Origin: Mycogone perniciosa
Lineage: Eukaryota > Ascomycota > Sordariomycetes > Hypocreales > Hypocreaceae
Direction: 5' to 3'
Assembly: GCA_025331125.1 (NCBI GenBank)
Contig: JAOALB010000001.1
Location: 372,001-436,000, forward strand
Length of the DNA: 64,000 bases
The notes under the pieces are model-generated. The model was not told where the DNA came from, did no database searches, and was given only the letters and a program-made list of their open reading frames with translations. A program made the translations under genes and the position numbers. Position 1 is the first letter of the stretch, and every line of letters begins with the position of its first letter. Below are positions 1-11,964 of this stretch, in pieces.

Positions 1-1975
1 GTTCCTCCATTCGTGTCACTAGGATTCGGATAGACTCAAGAATAGCGAGCTTAGTTTCGTCGCTGTCCACATTCTGAATAAGTCCAATAAGAGCGTTGAG
101 AACATCTGAGGTGTAAGGCAAGAATGCCTCAACGCTGAAGCCAAGCTCATCTGCAATCCATCGCAACTGTCGAGCCGCGGTGATTCGTACAACAATGTCA
201 TTGTTCTCGTCACCTTCAGTGAGGAAGTGTCGGAAGATTTGGTACACCAGCGACCGGCTGGAGTCTCCCAACTTGACCGGTGCCCATTGGCTGATGAGAA
301 TTGCGATTCGTCGTCGCAAGACCTTATACAGTCCGCCTTGTTGCTGGGCATCATTCGCAATTGTCGCTGCTAACACTGCATCAAAATCAAACAAGTCGAA
401 GACATGTGCAGCGGCCAGACCCATTGCTGTATACACTGCCTCTTTGGTAGCAATGTCCGCCTGCGGGGATTGGGCAGTCTGGAAGTATGATAGCAACGGC
501 GGGATGAGAAGTTGCTTGTAGTTAGTAAGTAGATCCAGGAACAATTTTTCCGCACAAGGCCGCACTTCCCATTCGTATGCATTGCCCTCACTTTGTTCCT
601 GTTGCTCCCATTCTTCTGGATCCTCTTCCCAAGCCTCCAGATCTGACCTACGGAAGATGAAGAGATGGGTGATGATAGAGTTGACAATTTGGATCATCAA
701 ATCGTCTTTCAGCAGCTCTGTCTTGATAACATTTTTCGCTTGTTCCTGTTCGGCTTTCACCTCCTGAGATCGGTATTTGAAAGTTTGCAAGGGCTGGAAT
801 GCGATTCTCACACAGGCACGAAGGAGGAGCAGACCTTTCAATGCAAGCCTCTCAAGCAGTGGTCCTTCAACCTTGGCCTTGTTACCCCCCTGATCACCAG
901 AGCCTTGCCGGATGCCGCCGGATTTGTCAAAGACTTCCGCGAATTTATAAATGAGATCCCAGTACCCATGAACGAGAGATAGAGAGTTGGGGAGAAACGC
1001 AAAGCTTGCTGCGTGCTGGTCGGCCATGTCGATGTGAAGCTTCGTGAACTGAAGGAGGTGCTTTCCAACTGCCTCTTGGTATGATGATGGCACAGCAGAG
1101 TCATGGCTTACAAAACCGAGGAGTTGGCCAAATTGATTTTGGGATATTGTCCAAAACTGCTCGACAGACTTGTCAGCGTGGGGTCGCTCGTAACCGACTA
1201 TGATAAGGCGGCGCAGGATCTTCAAGGCGAAGAGGCTATTCAACATGGCCAAATTCGCTTCGTCGGCGTTTCCCTGCCCATTTCCTAGAAAAGATGCCCA
1301 CAACGCCGACCTCTCTGCGTATATTTCGGCCAAAACGTAGACAATCTCTGGTGTAACAGCCTGCAGTGAAGTTTGGGATTTTCTCAGCCGTGCTGAGCCG
1401 AGCTCCTTGACAACACGTAGGAGGATCTGAAGAGTACCATAAAGGTGCTGTTGGTTGCCATTTCTCGACGACCGAAGAAGCTCGATGACACTTGTGAGGG
1501 CATCTGACCAGTCAACTGGATAGTCGATTCTAACAACCTTGGCAATAACCAACGCGTTGTGCAGCGCGAGGTTTCTCTCCTCCTCCTCGATGGTGCCTTG
1601 GAACAGCCGCGAGCGTATAAGGGTCTTCTCCTCTGGCGTTATTCCATTTTTTACATGTGAATACAACCGCCAATATCTATCGATTCCGTTCTTAAGTTGG
1701 ATCACAGCGAGGAATCGAATCTCGAGTGGAAGTGATTTGTCAAGGAACACCGACTAGCAAGACTATCTTAGCGCCGAAACGTGGTTTTAGGAGGGACGAG
1801 ATGCAAATACCTGCAATGACGAGTAGTATCCCGGCTGTTGCTCCCAGGATGTAAGCTGTTGGCCAGCAGCTTGTCTCTGAACGTGATCGGAGGAGGTAGC
1901 CAGGTGCAGCGTCCGGCAAAGCTCTTGTAGAGTCAGGGGATTCGCATCTCCTGGGACCTCGATGGCGAAGCTCAT
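1..1975 (-). CDS. KAP120: Importin-beta family karyopherin Kap120 / importin-11, 3' end outside the window
   Basis: A nuclear transport receptor expected to bind Ran-GTP and carry cargo (in yeast, ribosome-assembly factors) through nuclear pores. Exon 1 is 1811-1975 (55 codons from ATG at 1975). An intron of 57 nt (1754-1810) follows, and exon 2 stays open from 1753 to the window edge, giving 639 residues of a family of about 1000. The N-terminus fits the importin-beta N-terminal domain: a QAAGQQLTSWEQQPGYY segment at about residues 35-51, then FLDKSLPLEIRFLAVIQLKNGIDRYW-type text just after the splice join, which is the hallmark of this subfamily. The rest is helical HEAT-like sequence with an acidic EEDPEEWEQ stretch. 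The gene is divergent from the threonyl-tRNA synthetase at 2755. Other importin-beta members are possible, but the N-terminal match favours Kap120/importin-11. Confidence 0.85.
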
Positions 1976-2754
1976 GATCGCTGCCGAGGCCGTCTGGACA
2001 GGGAGACGTATTCAAGGATCACGTCTTTTTGTGCTTGGGTTAAGAAGCGACGTGTGTACTATGTCGCACTGGGCCAAGATGCGCGTTGGTTTGAGTGAGG
2101 TTCGAGATTTTGAAGCTATTCGTGTAGAATGTAGGAGTACGGAGTAACTCGTAGGTAGTACTTGTTTGATGGTGGGGTTGGCCGTTGTGCAGAGACGATG
2201 GAGGGGTAACAGGGTAACAGAATACTAATAGGGGTCTGCCAATTAGATCAACTGTCACCCTATCAATGCTGGACTTCGTGTCGATGGTTGAATCAGACAA
2301 CCTGATTATAGTAATGCTTTTTTTCTTTTTTTTTAAAAAAATTAATGATTCTGTCTGAGAAGGGCTCTGAGTTCCTTGTTTCTATTTGTAACGGCTAGAA
2401 GGCGACTGCTCGTATTACTTATTTAATATTCTCTCGTTCTGGTAAAGGTTGGTCAATTTTAAGGAAACGAATTCCTAATATTTCCTATAAACTTATCTAT
2501 CTTGGAAATTCTAAACACACCACTTGCTTTTAAATCATATTTATGCTTCACACCCTCCGATACTACATACAAGAGTTGCCTATCTGGGGATTGAATCCTG
2601 ACAGTTAGCGCTAGATAAGGCTATTCCATATCGGGCAAGGAGCTTGGTGTAGGCCTTCTTGATGCCTTTTGGTACAGGGCCACCTAAAAGTGTCATCCCG
2701 AAATCCCCAGATTGTTCGCCCAGGCAAATTGTACCATTGGCACATCATATTGCC
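1976..2754. promoter_or_regulatory. Divergent intergenic region between KAP120 and the mitochondrial ThrRS gene
   Basis: No gene seen. It must hold both promoters. The centre (about 2310-2560) is strongly AT-rich, with a T-run followed by an A-run near 2318-2340. One TACGGAGTA word lies at 2138-2146. An open frame upstream of 2755 is in frame with the synthetase but lacks targeting character. Confidence 0.5.
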
Positions 2755-4236
2755 ATGATTCGCTCACGGACATCCCGTCTCGCAGTCTCCGCTCTGTCGC
2801 GACGACAGTGGACATGCCCTGCATGCCTTTACCGGCGCCAATACTCCTCCAAGAAACCCGAAAAGCGAGAGCCGCCTGATCATCGAAAGCTCGGGCACCA
2901 GCAAGAACTCTTCATCACCTCCATCTATAGCCCAGGCTCGCCGATTTTCTTACCTAACGGGGCCCGGATATTTAACAGGCTTGTGGACTTTTTACGAAAA
3001 CAATATGTCCGATATGGCTTCCAAGAAGTTATCACGCCGACGATCTACAAGAAGTCGCTTTGGGCAAAGTCGGGACACTTGGAGAATTATGCTGAGGATA
3101 TGTATGCGGTGACGGGCAACAAGAGAGATTCTGACAGCGTGGAGACGAAAGGATGTTGTGGGAACGATCATGGCAAGGATGGAGCAGGAGAAGATGAAGA
3201 ATACGGCTTAAAGCCGATGAACTGTCCAGGACACTGTCTCATTTTCGCATCTAAACTGCATAGCTATCGAGACCTCCCGGTTCGGTATGCTGACTTCAGC
3301 CCCCTCCACCGAAATGAGATATCGGGTGCCCTCTCTGGCCTGACGCGAGTCCGTCGGTTTCACCAAGATGACGGTCATATCTTCTGCCGGCCCTGTCAGG
3401 TAGAGGATGAGATAAAGAAGACGCTAGACTTTGTAAAGGTGGTTTACGGCGTGTTGCGACTCGGGGTCAGCTACCGCCTTGCTCTATCTACTCGGCCAAA
3501 GGACCACTTCATTGGAACAGAGGAAGAATGGGCGCGCGCTGAGGACAACCTGAAGCGAGCCCTTGACGCTTCGGGCATGGAATGGTCCATTAATGAGGGT
3601 GACGGAGCCTTCTATGGCCCCAAAATCGACATTGTGTTGAAGGACTCTGAGGGTAAAGAGCACCAAACGGCGACTGTTCAGTTGGACTTTCAGTTACCCA
3701 AGCGATTCGAGCTGGAATATCAAGCTCCAGCGCCAGAGTACGAAGCCCGGGGCGAGACGACTGATGATCCGGAACTGCTTTCGCATTACGGCCCCGTTCG
3801 TCCCGTCATGATTCACCGTGCGGTGCTGGGTTCTGTGGAGCGCTTGATGGCTCTCCTTATTGAGAATTATGATGGCAAATGGCCCTTCTGGCTGAACCCC
3901 AAGCAGGCGATCGTTCTGACGGTTAATACATCCGCACCGGTAGTGGAGTGGGCCGAGGAAGTGCGGGATATCCTTGTTGGGAATAAGAAGCCGCAAGACG
4001 GCACGTCACTAGCCGAGGATAGCCTGACGGGTCAGACAGGTTTGGCGGTTGACGTGGACACTACCGCAAGATCTCTAGGGTCCAAGATCCGAGATGCACA
4101 TCTGCACGGCTACAGTCAGGTCTTGGTTGTGGGCGAGCAAGATGTCAAGAACAAGCAGGTCAGCTTGGGGAAAGAGAGGATGGGCCCTGCAGAAATGCGA
4201 GATAGAATGCTGCGCATGGTAGATACATTCCAATAA
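2755..4236 (+). CDS. MST1: Mitochondrial threonyl-tRNA synthetase
   Basis: Charges tRNA-Thr with threonine for mitochondrial translation. It is a single exon of 493 aa. The ATG at 2755 was preferred over in-frame ATGs at 2659 and 2662 because it opens a basic, Ser/Arg-rich mitochondrial presequence (MIRSRTSRLAVSALSRRQW). The class II core is complete: motif 1 near residues 70-95 (ARIFNRLVDFLRKQYVRYGF), motif 2 at about 197-215 (TRVRRFHQDDGHIFC), and motif 3 around 354 (HRAVLGSVERLMALL). The three zinc ligands that select threonine are visible as Cys157 (MNCPGH), His208 and His354. The anticodon-binding domain fills the C-terminus. The TGS and editing domains of cytosolic enzymes are absent, as usual for fungal mitochondrial ThrRS. 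A charged insertion at about residues 121-150 carries an adjacent Cys pair and is probably a surface loop. Confidence 0.93.
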   Translation: MIRSRTSRLAVSALSRRQWTCPACLYRRQYSSKKPEKREPPDHRKLGHQQELFITSIYSPGSPIFLPNGARIFNRLVDFLRKQYVRYGFQEVITPTIYKKSLWAKSGHLENYAEDMYAVTGNKRDSDSVETKGCCGNDHGKDGAGEDEEYGLKPMNCPGHCLIFASKLHSYRDLPVRYADFSPLHRNEISGALSGLTRVRRFHQDDGHIFCRPCQVEDEIKKTLDFVKVVYGVLRLGVSYRLALSTRPKDHFIGTEEEWARAEDNLKRALDASGMEWSINEGDGAFYGPKIDIVLKDSEGKEHQTATVQLDFQLPKRFELEYQAPAPEYEARGETTDDPELLSHYGPVRPVMIHRAVLGSVERLMALLIENYDGKWPFWLNPKQAIVLTVNTSAPVVEWAEEVRDILVGNKKPQDGTSLAEDSLTGQTGLAVDVDTTARSLGSKIRDAHLHGYSQVLVVGEQDVKNKQVSLGKERMGPAEMRDRMLRMVDTFQ

Positions 4237-4569
4237 ACCACCCTCCTACTCCTTCTATGCCCAAATCCCAGAAAAGCGCCCTTTTAAAACCAATATTGTG
4301 TGTTGTTTTTGCTCAAAGCGAACTCCGCCATGTTTTCATCCTACCAAATTCGACCGTCTAGATATTGCATTATAAACCATGGTGATGATTGGAACAACTG
4401 TACCAAAGGTGTGAATCCCAACACTATCTCTGTCAAGTACGCCTATTATCTCTTTCCCCCAAAAGCCCTGGCACACTACTCATGAGAGCAGCAAAAGGAA
4501 CGCGCACCGATGTGCGTTATACTCGCCCACTGCCCTGCTTCGGTAGAAATCCAGCCCTGTGTTCAGCTG

Positions 4570-5074
4570 TCAGTCCGTGCCATCTCTCAAGCATACATCA
4601 AATGAGGGCGCGTGCTTCTTATACTTGGGATCAACATCTCCGCCCAACTGCTCGATACGATCCACCATAGACTGCCGCTCGTTAAGCTGCTCGCGCATAA
4701 ACTCAACAGTGCGCTTGAGAACAAGACCCTCGGAGCGACCTTGGCCTTCTAGGCCGGGTACGAGCTCAGTCAGGCGATCGAAACCTTCGCGGATGGCTTG
4801 TCTTCGCTTTTGCTCTGTTGGCGGCGCATTAGCAAACACGCACTAAGTAATAATGGCACAGGCAAAATGCGGGTGAACGAATTGTTGAGGCGGGGTTCGG
4901 TCGTGTGAGGTCTCCCATGTTTGTTTATTTACCTGATGCGATGTGGTTTTGCTTCTTTTCTTCTTCAGTCAAACGTGGTTTCTCCTCTCCAGTCGTGGCC
5001 GTCGTGGCAGCACCAGCACCAGTGCCATCTCCAGACGACGACCTTGAATTATGATTGTTGTTTGGCGATGACAT
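4570..5074 (-). CDS. Small basic helix-loop-helix transcription factor
   Basis: A DNA-binding bHLH protein expected to dimerise on E-box sites. Exon 1 is 4933-5074 and exon 2 is 4570-4814, giving 128 aa. The 118-nt intron splits the basic region exactly between HIAS and EQKRRQAIREGF, and joining the exons restores the canonical fungal basic region NHIASEQKRRQAIREGFDRL. The helix-loop-helix follows with LTELVPGLEGQGRSEGLVLKR and VEFMREQLNERQSM. The N-terminal 35 residues are Ser/Asn/Gly/Thr-rich. The short length and bHLH-only layout resemble Ino4-type partners, but I cannot name an orthologue. A frame-2 start inside the intron exists but would lose half of the basic region. Confidence 0.85.
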
Positions 5075-6879
5075 GAGCAAAGCGCGATGCTCGAGAAACG
5101 CACATGTGTTGGAACGGAAGAGTAGATTGCAAGGACAAAAATATATGATGACGACGACAGGCTATAATAAAAGGTTGAAAATGGGGCCGAGATGATAATT
5201 TTAGAGTTCTGAACACTTATGAAGTACGGTGATAGATATCTTTTTGAGGATCACATGTCCGTCGTTTTCAAGAAGCCACACACCAGCCTGGAACGGCGAT
5301 GGTCTACTAATACTATTAGCACTACAAGGATCTTGCCCCGGATTCTCGGGGCCACATCCCGGTCCCTGCATCCGACACAATGAATGGTGGTCTGGCAAGT
5401 CTGAGGCACTAGATCGGGAGTTTTGCGCATGACGAGGCGAATCGAAACCCGCAGCCTTCACAGCAAACGACGCACCTGACACAAGGGCTGAAAACTCGCT
5501 GCCGAGATCTGGAAATACGACTTTATGAAACAACTCCTAAATACGTGCATACGCTGGGTGGTTTGTTTTTTTGATGCATTATTATAGTCTTATTGAGAGG
5601 TTGGCTTATTAGTCTTCCATCAAAAGGATTTCCCGCTTTTGCCCTGCATACTATCTTGCATCATCGCCGTTCACATGTCAATATATATCCGGCGTATCAG
5701 GTTGGATATAGGGCACCAAACCTCAGTTTCTCTATAGGTATTACGGTGTATATGGTATATGGGAGCCTCGGATGAGTTGATTCCCAGCACTTTTTACTGT
5801 TGAATACCCCCTTTCCTCGGGATACTCCCGACTTTATTACAGTACTCAGTGTTATCAGAGCATCATCAGCAAGCCTTGCATCTTCCTGAACTGATCAGCA
5901 GCATGTGATAGTTATGATGCTCTCACCCCCTCATAAGTGGATTGGATCCCCGCTTACGGAGCACATTATTCTAGAAGATTTTGTGAAATACTAAACATAC
6001 TGTGCCCGAGGTCCGTCACAAATCACCCAAACGCACACTTCTAAAATGAAACATCTAATCATAAAATCAACTTAACGAATAACTACACTATTATAATTCC
6101 ATTGGATATCGTAGTGTTAGAAACCTGACCTCGGGTCATTAGCTAGTCTTGGGCTCCATATTGACGGATACAGTCAGAACCGGCACTTTTCTACGGAGTA
6201 TAGATAATAATGACGTTGATGCATCCTTGATGCATCCTGTCTTATTTTCGCCTCTTCACCGACTCTCGAACTCCCTCTAATTAAGCGTATACTTGGTCTC
6301 GCCAGAAACTGCCCAAATTGAGCGAGATACTCATGTAAAGTTAACCCAGTATTCTTCCCGTACAACCCCTCGTGCTTTCAGATACCCTCACTTATTGACC
6401 AATGTAGGAGAAAGCAATATCGGAATCATGAACAAAGCAATATGTAAGCACTGGACCGTTTTGGGGTTTAACATCCATGAAGGTAACGCTTGGTACGGTA
6501 TAGGAAAATTGGTAGAATGGGTATCAGTGAATGTAACAGCATCGGAGTTGACAAACAGAAATTTGACCATCATTACCCAAGTCTAGAATGACTTAAGATA
6601 TGCGAGAAGTGAAGGTAATACAAAACCCAGACTTCAAAATAGCCATTATGCCATTCAACTCATCAATGCTCAGGCTGATCCTAAGAATGCGCTTGCGGGA
6701 CCGCTTGGGAATCTCCAAGTGGTTGGATTACCGTCAAATTTTGGTAGGATTTTTAAAACAGTAGCTTTAAATCGCTTCCCCCCTATCAAGCCTCTTCTGG
6801 GCGCAACTGAACATTGAGATACTGTAATACAAAACCACTCAGCTAGGTTTACATAACATATAGATACGGAGTGTTGGCC
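5075..6879. other. Gene-free, partly AT-rich intergenic stretch of 1.8 kb
   Basis: No convincing coding region on either strand. The open frames at 5201-5533 (minus) and 6293-6586 (plus) lack codon bias, motifs and splice support. From about 5540 to 6840 the sequence is clearly more AT-rich than its flanks. TACGGAGTA occurs at 6192-6200, with a one-base variant at 6865-6873. The bHLH promoter must lie at the left end. Confidence 0.5.
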
Positions 6880-7773
6880 TTAAAGTTGTTCAGGTTCTGA
6901 ACCATCCTCGTCATATTCATCACCGTCTTGCTGGAATATGACCTTCTCCACCAGAGTCAGGCATCTCTTGACAGGCAGTCCAATCACATTATCCACGCTA
7001 CCTTCAATCTTTTCCACCAGGAGCATGCCGGCAACGCCTTGCAATGCATAGCCGCCTGCTTTATCTACCCCCTCCCGGGTCTTGACGTACGATTCGATCA
7101 CATCATCTGGCAGTCCATTTTCCTGGTCCCAGAAGTAGACTTTGGTCTCCTCTGTATGACTTTTGATGTCATATCCAGGGTGTCTTGCATCATCTCTTGG
7201 AGCCAGGACTGTGACTGCTGTCAACACTCGATGCATCCGGGTGTCTCGCAAGTACTTGAGCATCCGAATGTGGTCTGCCTCACTTCGTGGCTTCTCCAGG
7301 ATGCGCCCATCGCGAGTGACAATGATGGTATCAGCAGAAATCACGAGATCGGGATCAGGTATGGACGCGAGGTGAGTCTCTAAGCTGGTGGTGTAAACAT
7401 CAAGGCACTTGTTCCGCGCGGTAGTGGCGACATATTCCCAAGGGCCATAGGCCGACTTGTCGAGGTCTTCTGGCTTCGTGGATGGGGTGATTTCAAGCTT
7501 GGTAAGGCCCATCTAACTCAAAGGTTACCGTGTACCCCCTTTGGCGGTGGCATCGCCTCATACCTGCTGCAACAGCGCTTTCCGCCGAGGTGACGCAGAC
7601 GCGAGGATCACTCTTTTGGAATTGAGATGCCTGATGATGGGGAGATCGAGGGGTAGTACTGGTCTGCGAACGGGCGCATTGGGACGAGGAGCCGCAGCCA
7701 CGGATTCGCCATGTTCAGCGGCAGCTTCGGAGTATTCTGGAGGAGGATCGCTCGGCACTTTTGAATCTGCCAT
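6880..7773 (-). CDS. Maf-family nucleotide pyrophosphatase (Ham1/Maf fold)
   Basis: Predicted house-cleaning nucleoside triphosphate pyrophosphatase of the Maf family, whose members hydrolyse dTTP, UTP and modified nucleotides. Exon 1 is 7564-7773 and exon 2 is 6880-7512, giving 280 aa. The 51-nt intron falls right after the signature ASASPRRKALLQQ, and the join reads on as MGLTKLEITPS, as expected for the family. Later landmarks are ISADTIIVTRDGRILEKP with the conserved substrate-binding Asp, the SYVKTREGVDKAGGYALQG segment, and GSVDNVIGLPV near the end. The first 45 residues are Pro/Ala-rich and probably disordered, and the last 20 are acidic. The start is the first ATG in frame; an earlier open stretch begins only with TTG. 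Confidence 0.92.
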
Positions 7774-8880
7774 GTTAATAAAAGAAAGGGTGGAGAAATC
7801 TATATGCTCAATGGACAAGATGCATCACAAAAGAAAAGATCTGTAACGAGAACGAAGTTGAAGAGTCGGTAGAGGCATGGTGGGGTTGTCCACCCCGCTG
7901 TTTTCGGGACAGCTGCAACTTTGGCTCCTGAGATGCATGCAGGTGGACATTTACGTAGGAGTACAAGTACGAAGTAGCAGACAATAAATAGCAGTGGCTA
8001 CTATTTGCCATTCTCGGTTCTTCTGGGTTTCCAGAAACCTCAGTATGAGCCCTCGTAAACCCCCTGATAAATACTAATTCACATTCCAAAGGCTCAGTAG
8101 TCTAGACCACAGGTAAGCCGCCCTTGGATCGAGTAGCGGCGACGCGGTAGCGGTAGTAACGATAGTATGGCGTCTGCCCGGTGTTAATGCCAGGAGATCT
8201 TGTTCATAAAGGCAAGACAATGCAAAAACCCAGCACCAATAAAGCTAGTACACAGAGATTGAGGCTCATCAAGGTTCATCAGCCCTGCAACAATAGCGTT
8301 GAACGCTTCCAAAGTTGTTCGTTGCCTTGTTGCCTTACTACCGGATCAGGCATGGCGCCAATCTGTGGTGGTTCCCGTGGTTAGTACTTCGCAGTCGGTA
8401 CTCCGTACTCCGTACTCTGGCCAAAGTACTTCGTACTCCATAATAATACCCCGTAAGCTCTGATTGGAAAAAGCTGAACAAACCGACTTGACCACACTAA
8501 GGACTCAGCAATCCAGGAGCTTGTCATCCAGGTCTGAATTCTGATAGCCAAAAAATTCCACAGGCCATCAAGCGCATCGATCAAAGGCCGAGCTGCTGCC
8601 GCTGCCGCTGCAAAAGAGCCCCCCGCGCTGCGTGTCGAACTGCAGAGACCCCCCCAGACCAGGCCAAAATCACACCCAGCACCACAGCACAGCACAGCGA
8701 CCAGCGCGCGGCCACTGAGAGCCATCACGCGTCAATCCACACAAGCCGGTGTCGTCGCCTATTCCCCGGCCTGCGACACCGAATTCGAAGAGCCATTGCG
8801 CCTCCACGACGTCTTTGCGAGTATCGCGTCGCGGTCGCTTGTGATGCGCTGGCCATCGCGACTCTAGCCAATCTGTCAAA
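7774..8880. promoter_or_regulatory. Divergent intergenic region between the Maf gene and RSC4
   Basis: No gene seen on either strand. A tight cluster of the dispersed palindrome sits at 8384-8439: two overlapping TACTCCGTA copies (8399-8414) next to two AGTACTTCG words. The last 250 bases before RSC4 are GC-rich with long C-runs. Confidence 0.5.
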
Positions 8881-11300
8881 ATGGAGTCAAAACGGAAGGC
8901 CAACGGGGCAGCGTCTGTTGATGCGGAGGACCGTCACGCGAAGCGGCGCAAGGTTGCAGTAAGTGTGCTATGATGCGTTTTGCTGGGAAGATGACGCGGT
9001 GTTTTGCACGCAGTCCGTAGTCGATGCGCTTCTGCTGGGTGCCTCTGGCAAAAGGCTGCTTAGAAGCCAGCACCCCTTCTGCATGTTTGCGCTGACATGG
9101 TCACCTCTAGCAGGATTTCGATCTCTCCAAGGGTGAAACCCAAGAATCAACAACCGCATATGGATTGGCTTTTCTCGAACAGATCCGTCGGACAGCGGAC
9201 AAGAGGTATGCTCTCCTAGTACTCCGTAGATCATAAAACAGAATCCATCGACTAACGAGCTTGATTCCATAGCGGCCGCCTGGTTGCAACCTGCTTCGAG
9301 AAGCTTCCCCCACGAGAGGGCAACGCAGAATATTACAACAAGACTCGATTACCGATTTCTCTTGAGACCATTGAAGAGAAGCTAAATAAAGGATACTTTG
9401 GTAACCTGGCCGAGGTGGAAAGCTACTTCAAGAGGATGATTGCCAACGCCAAGGATTTCTACCCCCGGTCATCTCAGGTTTTCGATGATGCCGAACGTGT
9501 CCGCAAAGCGCTGAGCAACTACATGACCAAGACAAATCCCGCATACCACAACCGTTCGTACCAAGCGGTACCGACTCCTCTGCCGCCAGAAGAACCCGAA
9601 GAAGAGGATGAGGTCGATGAAGATGCTGAGGGCGAAGAGGAGAACCTAGAGGAAGAGAATGAAGAAGAAGAGCGGGATGAGGATGCCGAAGGCGAAGAAG
9701 ATGACGGAGAAGAAGAAGAAGAGCCCGAACAAGATGACGATGAAGAAGAAGAGGAGGACGAGGACGAGGAGCCAAGATCTAGACGAAAATCCATCATTCT
9801 GAAGCGCAGAGGACCTGGTCGTCCCCCCAAGAACGCCAATCAGGGAAGTCCGAGGACACGGACTCCACCAACTCGCCCTGATCATCAGTATGAAAATGTG
9901 CCCTACAAGGGGCTCAGTTTTCAGCAAGCACAAGAAAAGATTGTGGAGGAGCTTATACGACACCAGGAGCCAGAGTACGTTGGATTCATGTGCTGGGTTG
10001 AGCATGTGGCGTGCTGACAATGACTCTAGATACGACGATGCGTACTTTGAGCCCTTTATTAACCTCCCGCCTCGGGCTCTGAAGGATTATTACAGGATCG
10101 TTACCGACCCATTGTCACTCAAGAAGCTACAGAAAATCGTCAAAGGTATCCATGGGCGAAACGACGTGAGCGGCGTGAGCGACTTGAAAAACTGGAGCGC
10201 CTTTGAGGAGAAATCGAAGCTGTTATGGACAAATGCATTCTTTTACAACGAGGAGGGAAGCGAGATTTACATGCTAGCACAAGAGCTTGAAGTGAGTTTT
10301 CTTGAACACGTTTCTCAACGCATGGCTAACAATCCAAATAGAAAGCTTTCTATTCCCAATTGAAGAAGGCCCAAGCGGTTGTCCCTGAGCCGTCACAGCC
10401 AAAGATCAAGCTAAAGGTTGGTCAGGGAACTGAGACGCCAAGCTCTAAGAAGATCACCATCCACGTTGGCGGACGCGGTGGTTCAGTGGACTCGCCAGCA
10501 CCACAGACAGCCCAATCAACAGACCCTGTTCCTGTTTCGGCGAATGTCAATGGCACCACCCTGCCTTCTGCTCCGAACTTGGACATTGCCCGAAGTGTTT
10601 CGGTTTCGGCGCCATCCCCAAGTCCATCAGCACAAGTAGGACTGAAGGTGGAAGACAGTGCCCGCGCATCCCCGGCAATTATGGCAAACATTCCTAGTTC
10701 CGGAACGCCTGGGCAGACCGTATCTGTTCTCCGGCCTCCTATTCCTGCTGTTCCATCTCAGCCTGTTCAAAACAACCCGCTTGCGAACGGGTACACAGAA
10801 CAGAGACGGTTCCGTGCGGATGGTAAAGGTATGCCGCTATTCAGATGTAACACTGCTTCAATTCTACGTACTGACATCGGCTAGGCCTCAATAACGCACT
10901 TATCTCGAAGCTGCGCATTCAAACTCACCCCAGTCTTCAAAGCGAGCGTCCAACAGTCGTCACCGTGTTGCCCAACGCCAAAGAAATGCAGCAATCTGCC
11001 ACGATTAACCTGCCGCCTACCCAGACTCGCATCTGGATTATCGCAACTCTCCCGACATTCCTCCAGGACCGCCAGTATAGTCTGTGGACCCTGATAGACA
11101 GACAGCCTCTCCGACAATGCCCACAACCCATTCCCAATCAAACTCAGCAGGAGCGAGCATTCGATGTTTTGCTACACCCGGGACTGAATGTCATTGAGGC
11201 ACATCTCATCGCAGCTATTCCTCAAAGCGAGCGTGAACAAGGTGGTCCAGAGGTGGAACTTGAAGTTTTCACTGTGCTTGTCAATGTGTCAAGGCATTAG
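8881..11300 (+). CDS. RSC4: Tandem-bromodomain subunit of the RSC chromatin remodeller
   Basis: Expected to bind acetylated histone H3 tails for the RSC complex in the nucleus. Six exons: 8881-8958, 9111-9205, 9273-9974, 10030-10291, 10342-10828 and 10885-11300, with all phases closing to 679 aa. Bromodomain 1 lies at about residues 30-140 (YYNKTRLPISLETIEEKL, then FDDAERVRKALSNYM). A long Glu/Asp run follows at about 164-224, then an AT-hook RRGPGRPPK near 235, then bromodomain 2 at about 262-385 (FINLPPRALKDYYRIVTDPL, then NAFFYNEEGSEIYMLAQELE). A Ser/Pro/Thr linker leads to a conserved C-terminal beta-rich domain. The second exon has a tandem acceptor TAGCAG, so one Gln may be optional. 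A TACTCCGTA copy lies in intron 2 (9220-9228). The layout matches yeast Rsc4, with a larger acidic linker. Confidence 0.9.
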
Positions 11301-11964
11301 TAGAGCCAAACGAAAGAAAAAAAAACTGTGCCGAATTTCACGACCTAGATTCTTAGAAAACGTGGTCTGTTTTTTTTTTTGGGTCCTTGGGGGGTGATCT
11401 CTTTCTTCCAAATCTTGTGGCTGAGAGAATACTGATGTTGCTTGGGGGCGATTTTTTTTGAGAAACTTGCGCTATGTACAAAGGTGGGAAGATGAATTGT
11501 TGGGAGTTAAGAGGTTCACAGGTAGGCGGCGAAATAATTGAATTCAGGGGGATTTGGGTTTGTGTGATGGATCGATTAGGATGTGTATGTTTATGACGGT
11601 AGATTGTGCTGAATATACAGTAATTTATTGAATGACGTATGCCTTGGTAACTTTGGACCCAAATTGTGGTTTGCTTCAACCAAGAATACGATTGTCAAGA
11701 CCAGCCAGATATCTATTCAGGTCATCAGATGCCTTCTTGGGTCTCAGGTTTCTCAAATACGGAAAAGTAATCGTATTTGAGACCAGATAGAAAGCATCAT
11801 TTTGTCAGATATCCTCCCTGAAAACAATCTTCTAGGCTCTATGGTATCGTAAAAACATCATTAAGGAGTCTCCGCCAAGCGCCAGTCCATGCCAATGTGA
11901 TATGCATACATGATCCAAACCGGAAGTTTTGGATTCAAAAACCAAGTAGCAGCAAGTCCCCCCA
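11301..11964. other. Convergent 3' intergenic region
   Basis: Holds the 3' untranslated regions of RSC4 and of the gene at 11965. Poly-T runs occur near 11371 and 11452. No gene is seen. Confidence 0.5.

Noticed and set aside
5201..5533. 110-codon minus-strand frame upstream of the bHLH gene
   Set aside because: No codon bias, domain or splice support; probably promoter DNA.
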